Assembly (NCBI GenBank): GCA_030062745.1 | Contig: CP099840.1 | Location: 9,677,533-9,741,532 of the forward strand | Reading direction: 5' to 3' | Origin: Capitulum mitella | Lineage: Eukaryota; Arthropoda; Thecostraca; Pollicipedomorpha; Pollicipedidae | Length of the DNA stretch: 64,000 bases | Shown here: positions 57,651 through 64,000 of the stretch, in pieces | Position numbering within the stretch: the first letter of the stretch is position 1 | Layout: every line of letters starts with the position of its first letter | Translations under genes and position numbers: made by a program | The notes under the pieces: model-generated | Database searches by the model: none | Told to the model about the DNA's origin: nothing | Seen by the model: only the letters and a program-made list of their open reading frames with translations

Positions 57651-60329
57651 GAGTGGCCCATATAATCTCATACATGTGTCAACGGCTCTCACAAGAATAA
57701 CAAAAGGGATGAAAAACTAAAAGTTATGTTTTAGCATTTTTCAAATAGTTATCCTATAAAGAACCTTAGAAAGAGTTATTAGAGTCAAATCTGTGTTTTG
57801 GGAACACGGGATGAAAGCGCCCACTAATAGCGATGCTACGAAGGAAAAATGACAGGGCTGCAACTCTCGTTAATTTATACCGTAAGCAGAAGCGTCTAAG
57901 CTGGTGCTCACGACGACATTGTATACGCTTGGGACCCAAGAGTCTGACATCATGCTGACAAAGTGGTAACACATTGTCACACACATCACATACATAGCTT
58001 GGAGCACCACACTGGAAGCTACCCCGTACATTTGTTGTCTTTCTACATTTGTTCTTTTACGTACCTCTAGGATCTAACACGAACCACAGATAGTTATTGT
58101 GATCCAATATGTTTTTCTTCAACATGGCGATTACCAATGGCGGTGCCACGGGCCGAAAAAGATAAAATGTTGAAATAGAAATAATAAAATATAGAAATGA
58201 ATAAATAAATAGGTAAATAACGAAAAGAAAATTAAAAAATACGAAAAAGAGTAAAACATTTTTGTCTTAAGATGTTTACCATGTTCCTTGTTTATACTAT
58301 GAACAGTACCGTGGTATTAAGTGGAATATCGTAATATTATGGGCGCAAGCGAAGGCTCCCCTGTGTCCGCCCATAGCAATATCCTCCTTAGTGTGGGCAT
58401 GTGTAAAAAACATACGCTGTACGGACACAACATACAACGCTGCAAAGTCGTACTCGTCATCGCGTTATATGTAAATTATGTAGTTTCGTAACACGGTCTA
58501 CCAATGCTAAATTCTGGTCTACCGGATCCGCCGCCGCCGCCGTCATGCTTCCTGTGCGTGGCCTAACATATGTCGTGGAGACCCAGTGAGGACATAATAC
58601 ACAAAAGTTGCGATTATATCAGTTCGCGATGTGACAAGATGTTGCAGTTGATTCTCTATATACAATGTCATAAGCACTCCTTTCCGCTTCCATTGATCTG
58701 TCACTGCCGCCATCTTATGTTACAAATATGCAGCAAGGTATAAAATAAACAGGTACATCGCGCAATGGTTATATGGTTCTCAAGAACTTCCGCAGAATTC
58801 ACAGAGTGCTGCCTCCAAGGTTACGAACAACAGCCAACCTTGCGGAAAAAAGTCCTGAACTCGCATCTAATAAGACTAACAAAGCTACCTTTTACAGAAT
58901 AAACGTTGGGAATGCTTACACAGAAAATTAGGGAACGGTACCATGTTCTTTGGTCTTTATCTTAGACCTGTCGTCAGAAACGGCACACGAAAAACCCCAG
59001 AAAGGGCCAATGAGCCCCCCACCTCTCCACCCGGCCGAGAAGAAGATTTATGAATCCTACATGACAGCTTTATGAGATAAAACGCCTCATAATGCGTATG
59101 GACCGACCAGAATGCTGCAGCAGCACCTAGCAGTAGCATGACAAATACTTAGTATGAGTTTTCATACTTGGGACCTGAAAGAATAAGCATGATTCGGAAC
59201 CCTCAAGATAATGAAAGTCTGGGTGATTTCAGTTCATTGGAAAATACAGCATGCCTATTGCATGCAACGACTATTTTCCTGAAATATTGGCGAGGTTTAT
59301 GATCAAATCACGCACAAAGGCCAAAGCGGATTTCGTCGGCAGCTAAAAAAGAACATGTGCTGGCCACCGCGCCACGTTTGGGATTTAAACAAGGAAGCGG
59401 TCGAGTGAGCACGCAAGCATTCCTCGTCGGCTCACCGTCCTAGAAAGGGTGCGTCCAGACATATGCCGACGCTGTGCTATCGAGAACGGGAGCGGCGGGC
59501 CGCGAGGGTGAATCAGCCAGCCAAAGGCTAGCTGAGTCCTACACGCCGAGTGCTCCCAGCACTCGGCAAATGCGCTGTCGGAAAACCGCCACCTGGTATT
59601 TCCGCTCAGAACGCTTCATGTACGGGAACAGGGCTACCATTCGCCACGCCAGCCACGCGCTGCAAACTGGAAACAAAGGGCCACGGTTTGGCATCAGACC
59701 TGTAATCCGCTGCCTGCTACTGCGTTGCAAACCAGAACGAGTAACGTAGGGGTCAGAGGGGTCAGCGGATCCCTTCCCTTCATGGTCATAGGTTTCCAAA
59801 AATTGCATTTTATCAGAAATAATTCGTTTAAAGACAAACATATTTAATCCGCGCACGACTGGCGGTCGGCGCCATGCACGCTGCACTGGGGGCTGTTGAT
59901 ACCCCTCTGACTCGCGAACGGTTGGTCGCACAATAAAAAAGCATACCGTTGTTAAGCTCGTCACAAGCAGAGTTCGAAACTGGCCTCATTTTTGCCTTTG
60001 AGTGATACGTAAGACATTTGCGCCCTATACATGCTTTCTTAAAGCCGAATTAGCCCTCTGAAGGCCGACTCTCAAAGCCCGAGACATGGTCTGGATCTCA
60101 ATGGCTGTGATTTATCAAGGTTCGACGGACAGGCGCCAACGAAAGGGTAAAAGTCCGCATATGCCGATGTCCGCCTTATTTCTCTGATTTGTTTACTATT
60201 TACGCCGAAACGTTGAGCTAGACACAGCGATTTTCGTGCCAGTGTACCGCGGACGCCAGTGCACGCGGGGTGGAATTAACGGGCATAAATTTTAGCGTTT
60301 TATTACTTTGGCAAAATAAACCTCCCGAA
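57651..60329. other. AT-rich intronic stretch, no gene seen
   Basis: A small minus-strand frame (57766-57984) has a retroelement-like feel (Cys/Arg-rich LRRFCLRYKLTR) but too little to call. The rest, including 58.2-59.2 kb, shows nothing recognisable. Confidence 0.4.
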
Positions 60330-61100
60330 ACGGTGTTTTTTTTTGACGTTAGGGATTCGTGCTTTGGTTTTCCACGTTCAAGTGTTAAAACAATTCAGCA
60401 AGTCTTAATATACGCCATTTGCGAACTTTGTTCGCGAAAGCCTGTTCGTTTTCAAAACACGCATTCCTTTACCTTTTGAACTTCTTGGTATCATTGCAAC
60501 TGTGAAAGCCAGTTCTGCTTTTTTCTATCCGTTCTCAGTCACTTGTCGCCGACTTTGACGGTGGTGCATTTTGGCTCACAACAGTTATTGGTGGCCTGAC
60601 CTCAGGTCAATGGTTGGAGGTCATTGACCCTTTGCCCAGTGACAACAGTTGGATGTCCGCATCACCTCATACTCAATGCTTTTTAAAAATAACCCTCAAT
60701 TTCCGAAAAACGACAACATGTAACTGGCTTGACATTAGGTCAATAGCCAAGAAGCTTCTAAAAAAACCTGAGCTTTCAGATTTGTTGCACTTATCCAGAT
60801 CTCTAATCCCTGGGTGCTTTATTCCGATATCTTGTTTTCGTAAAAAAATGCGAGAAGCTTAATCTTTTTGCACATAGGCTCACTTGAACTGGTCTTGGGC
60901 AGAGACGTGACTCGACCTGAGGCCAAAACGTTGACACAAGACGTGAATCGTGGCACTGTGTTTGTTAATTCTCATGCAATCTTTCGAATACCTCGGTGAG
61001 GGAGGCTGTCAACTGGCCCTACCCCAGTCGAGGTCAGGGGTATGAATTAAAAAGCAATGTCCTTTTTCAAAACCTACAGGTGTGGTATTTTGATACGAGC
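60330..61100 (-). repeat. Interspersed repeat, family A, copy 2 (inverted)
   Basis: Read on the - strand it follows 1955-2760 landmark by landmark: ACCCCAGTCG-like left part, TTGTGTCAACGTTTTGGCCT, AAAACAAGATATC, ATTGACCTAATGTCAAGCC, GTCGTTTTTCGGAAATTGA, AATAACTGTT and AGAACTGGCTT. No coding sequence or clean ends are visible. Confidence 0.7.
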
Positions 61101-61528
61101 AGTCTCCCAATGCTGCAATAAAATGGTAAGAGTACTATCAAACATTTCCATATAAGGCTTGACTCTCGTGACAAAAATCCTGGCCACGTTACTGACCAGA
61201 ATAATTCTATATCAATACCAAACGGAGTTAATGTGTTCATCAAAGGCATTCCTCAGTCCACTCGCATGAAGTGGACAGACGATCCACAGTTTGAACGTTG
61301 ACAAAACAACCGTTGAAAACCAACGATAGGCTAGTATTTTCCAAAATATTTGCCCAGCAACCTAAACGAGGCATGTCTGACTCCAGTAAATCCGCCACAA
61401 CAGCAACGAAAGATCACGTCGCATCGTCGCAAAGGCAAATGACCTCCGCAAGATTACCGCAGCAAACGTTTGTAAGCTGGCGTCAGAATGGCAGGTGATC
61501 ATCTACATGAAAGTTGCCCATTCCCTAT

Positions 61529-61856
61529 AATGATCTGACCCGGCACCTGCGTGAAGTTCCACTAAACTGAACTGACTCAGCACCTACGTGACCTGTCACC
61601 ACACTGATCTGAGTCACGATCTGCGTGACCTGTCACTATACTGACCTGAGCCAGCATCTGAGTGACCTGTTGCCATACTGGCTTGAGCCAGCAACTGAGT
61701 GACCTGTCACCATACTGACCTGAGCCATCATCTGAGTGACCTGTCACCATACTGACCCGAGCCAGCATCTGAGTGGCCTGTCACCATACTGAGCCATCAT
61801 CTGAGTGACCTGTCACTATACTGACCTGAGCCAGCACCTGCGTGACCTGTATCCTG
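61529..61856. repeat. 37-bp tandem array overlapping an exon end and splice donor
   Basis: Nine units on the + strand, for example ACTGACCTGAGCCAGCATCT followed by GAGTGACCTGTCACCAT, start near 61529, 61566, 61603, 61640, 61677, 61714, 61751, 61788 (5 bases shorter) and 61820. The last unit contains the real exon end. On the gene's strand each unit reads CAGGTCACTCAGATGCTGGC TCAG|GTCAGT..., that is, the last 24 exon bases plus 13 intron bases. Confidence 0.9.
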
Positions 61857-61971
61857 TCCGCCACGCCCGTCGTGTCCATGCGGCTCGCCTGGTTGACAGT
61901 GTCCGACCAGATGTCGAATACGGGCTTCTTGGCTCCGATCACGCCGCCCACAAGAGGACCGCAGCTGGCAC
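61826..61971 (-). CDS. Adenylyl cyclase, penultimate coding exon (C2 domain)
   Basis: 146 bases read right to left, entered from TTGCCACCAG in phase 1 and left at GCTCAG|GTCAGT in phase 0. It encodes (G)[20 protein letters not shown], then [20 protein letters not shown] and QVTQVLAQ. The Asp of FDIW and the Asn and Arg of TVNQASRM are the known purine- and phosphate-contacting residues of the mammalian C2 domain, and all are kept. WSDTVNQ differs from the usual WGNTVNV. The last eight residues are encoded by sequence that also forms the repeat unit of the adjoining array. Confidence 0.92.
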
Positions 61972-62149
61972 CTGGTGGCAAACGATTCAGCCCTGTCTTT
62001 CAATAGCTCCGCTAGATGTAGCAGACAACGGCGACAGGTGATGCTGGAAGAGGCAGGTCTGGCGATCACCAACGTCCTCCGCGCGAGAAAATTTACAGGG
62101 ACATGTCGCATGTCACTGTCAACAGTCCCATCACAGTTCTAGTTCACTG

Positions 62150-62450
62150 GACATTTTTTCAGCCGGAGCATCACTTTAATATGCAGTTAATAAATATATA
62201 AATAATCTGTTGATAATTTCCTCCTAATTATGACATCCAAAAATGGAAGCTTTCCGTCTTTTTCTCTCTCTCTGCCATGAACTAGATCGATTGCTCAACG
62301 CTATTTATCTTCTTAAGTATTCTATCCAAGTCGGTAAAACAGTGTCATCAACATACCTTAGCCATATCGAGTCCTCGCCCAAAATTTGCTTGAAGAAACC
62401 TCCCTCTAAGGTCTCCATATACAGAGTAGCCAAGACTGCGCTTCACCGTA
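62150..62450 (-). mobile_element. Fossil reverse-transcriptase fragment, Penelope-like
   Basis: On the - strand a short stretch carries AVLATLYMETLEGG and the polymerase catalytic signature YVDD, with a downstream KLPFLDVIIRRK motif. This order is typical of Penelope-like elements and related retroelements. Only a piece of the polymerase is present; it is broken by at least two interruptions and looks old. No ends or repeats belonging to the element are visible. Confidence 0.7.
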
Positions 62451-62596
62451 TTCCCGGCAGGGGGCGGCTGTATACGTTCCCTTCGGTTTTTTGCTTGCCA
62501 ATTCCAGGCTTTTTGATGCAGCTTCACGAAACTTGCTGACGTTTTCTAGGTATTCTTTCTACGTACTGTGACAAAATTTCGTAATTCTATTTTGCT

Positions 62597-63167
62597 CAGG
62601 GGCGAAGCCAGGCAACGTTTTTGGGAGACACCTCAGGCCATTTTTGGCCATGTGGAGGATAGAAGGAAAATGACTGTCAAAAGTAACGTTTTTCAGACAG
62701 AACTTAAGCATTTAAATGGATGTATAGGTGAATACCAGGACAACATACATATGCAATTTTGTTCATCTGAGGTCACTTTGCAAGGTCAGTTGAAAGTCAC
62801 AAGTCAAAATTTGGTTTTAAAGTCAATATTTCGGCGGTATTTTTTCAAATGCCAGGGCAGGAATATATATGACGAAGAAGGGTGTTCCCTACTTGTGTAC
62901 CAAGTTTCAGCTTGATATCAGATGGGGTCACGGAGCTATGACCTAAAATGTAAGTCGCGTACCCTATATCATAACAGACGTAAAATGAAATTTCAGAAAT
63001 AGAGTGAATTCAAATGACTGGAAACGTTTTCAGATCATATTAAATGCAAACGAGTAAAGTAATTCTAAGGTCACTGGAAGTCATTTAAGGTCAAAGGTCA
63101 TAGGATGATCTGAATAACGTGTGACCATGACACTTCCCCCTTTTTCATGTCCCTGGCACCGCCTATG
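62597..63167. mobile_element. Possible non-autonomous inverted-repeat element
   Basis: The left end CAGGGGCGAAGCCAGG and right end CCCTGGCACCGCCTATG are imperfect inverted repeats (about 12 of 16). The left end resembles that of the 41518 element. The 8-base flanks do not match, so the boundaries or identity may be wrong. The interior has AAGGTCA-type repeats and no protein. Confidence 0.35.
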
Positions 63168-64000
63168 CTAACATTATACAAACTGCGATACAATTTGCAC
63201 TTCTTCAGCATAACATGACTAGAAGAAGCCAAAAAAGTGCTTTTAACTTTTTTGTTAAACCAGTTTTTGAAAAATTAGTCCTCCTATTTTTGAAACCCTA
63301 TAAACGTCTATGAGTTTCCTCAAAATTTCAAATGTATGAACCAATGGTAAAAGTCCCATCCATAATCTCTCGATTCATGACAATTTCATCAAAATCGGCC
63401 CACAAACAATGGAGTTAAAGACGTCCAAAAATATCCCCCATTTTGACTTTTTGCCCCTGCATCCACCCCTTTCAAAATTTTGGAAACTTTTTTTTTATAA
63501 AAATGTAGTTTACGTCATGGCAAATCGATTACCGTTTGTTGCGACGAAATCGGACGAGTAATTCTCGAGACTTCAGGGGGGGCCGTGTCCGCCCCCCTGC
63601 CGGGAATCGGCCATACCGCTAGCCCTCCGGAATAGGGTTAAGGGAGATTCCATAGTCAAACAGTAACCATGCAGACACGATCACCTCCCAGACTGGACCG
63701 GATTAGCCATTTTGCATGGTGGCTTAAATAAAAGAAGAAGGAGGGCTGCAGAGGCCGCCTATATTGCAACAGGACATAACATAAACTTGTCGCAAGGGTT
63801 TCTCAAACTATGGATGTTAGTAACGTAATTGGTAAAAAATGAATTCTAAAATTGGTATCTTAGGAACGGGAGCGGGAGGACAGGGACAGGGTGGATGTGT
63901 GCAACTGCGTCTGCACGGCACTGCGCTATATTAAACTTACTGGTCTGTAATCTTCATGTCGAGGTGTGATGTTCTTCACGTGCTGTGATCACATTTTTGT

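Larger units (their letters stand above)
56372..61825 (-). other. Last intron of the adenylyl cyclase gene
   Basis: 5,454 bases. Read on the - strand it begins GTCAGT at 61825 and ends TTCGCCAG. The first 300 bases are the 37-bp donor-derived array. It also carries family A repeat copy 2 and an AT-rich compound repeat. Confidence 0.75.
56105..64000 (-). other. 3' part of a transmembrane adenylyl cyclase gene
   Basis: Only the last two coding exons fall in the window: 61826-61971 and 56105-56371. The first transmembrane module, C1, the second module and the start of C2 must lie beyond the right edge, since 61972-64000 shows no further cyclase exon and the intron preceding 61971 has no visible donor here. 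The enzyme converts ATP to cAMP at the plasma membrane under G-protein control. The gene converges on Doa, tail to tail, about 5.9 kb apart. Confidence 0.85.
61972..64000 (-). other. Adenylyl cyclase intron, remainder of window
   Basis: No further cyclase exon is recognised. It holds a retroelement fossil (about 62150-62450) and a possible inverted-repeat element (62597-63167). The right part (63.2-63.6 kb) has T-rich and GGTCA-containing repeat-like sequence. Confidence 0.5.

Noticed and set aside
57766-57984. Small minus-strand frame with a retroelement-like feel
   Set aside because: Too short and without a catalytic motif; the resemblance is only in composition.

Overview
The window is animal nuclear DNA: protein-coding exons with canonical GT-AG introns, large introns and intergenic spacers, many micro- and minisatellites, and scattered transposon remnants. 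I see no bacterial operons, rRNA, tRNA or CRISPR array. The kinase encoded here ends in SHSLSR and matches, from memory, the insect LAMMER kinase Doa better than vertebrate CLKs. The exons are strongly GC-biased. I infer an arthropod, perhaps a crustacean such as a barnacle; the sequence alone does not prove the species.

Layout. (1) 1-6.2 kb is non-coding, with one copy of an interspersed repeat (about 1.95-2.76 kb) and a cluster of cAMP-response-element-like palindromes (3.8-4.4 kb). (2) 6216-7063 is a long open exon with a good splice donor; its gene is unresolved. (3) About 18.4-50.25 kb on the + strand is the Doa/CLK LAMMER kinase gene. Two candidate alternative N-terminal exons (18377-18586, short and basic/Ser-rich; 29304-31838, 845 codons) both end in phase 0 and both fit the first of ten shared exons (33798-50253) that encode a complete 360-residue kinase core. 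(4) A same-strand SH2 adaptor gene (43821-44786), resembling SLP-76/BLNK, lies inside the 7-kb Doa intron between the DFG exon and the exon that follows it. (5) About 50.3-56.1 kb is a convergent intergenic region. (6) 56105-61971 on the - strand holds the last two coding exons of a transmembrane adenylyl cyclase; the rest of that gene lies beyond the right edge.

How the genes relate. Doa-type LAMMER kinases phosphorylate SR splicing factors. Adenylyl cyclase makes cAMP. SH2 adaptors relay tyrosine-kinase signals. They are neighbours, not an operon, and nothing shows that they work in one pathway.

The most striking structures are a 37-bp tandem array made from the adenylyl cyclase exon/intron junction itself, so that copies of a splice donor are repeated through the start of the intron; the nested SH2 gene; the modular Doa 5' end; a 38-bp minisatellite with a 304-bp higher-order period; a short hAT-like element with a perfect 8-bp target duplication; and an interspersed repeat, rich in GGTCA half-sites, present in inverted copies near both ends of the window. 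Base composition changes from GC-rich to AT-rich at about 53.3 kb, just after a 167-bp AG microsatellite.
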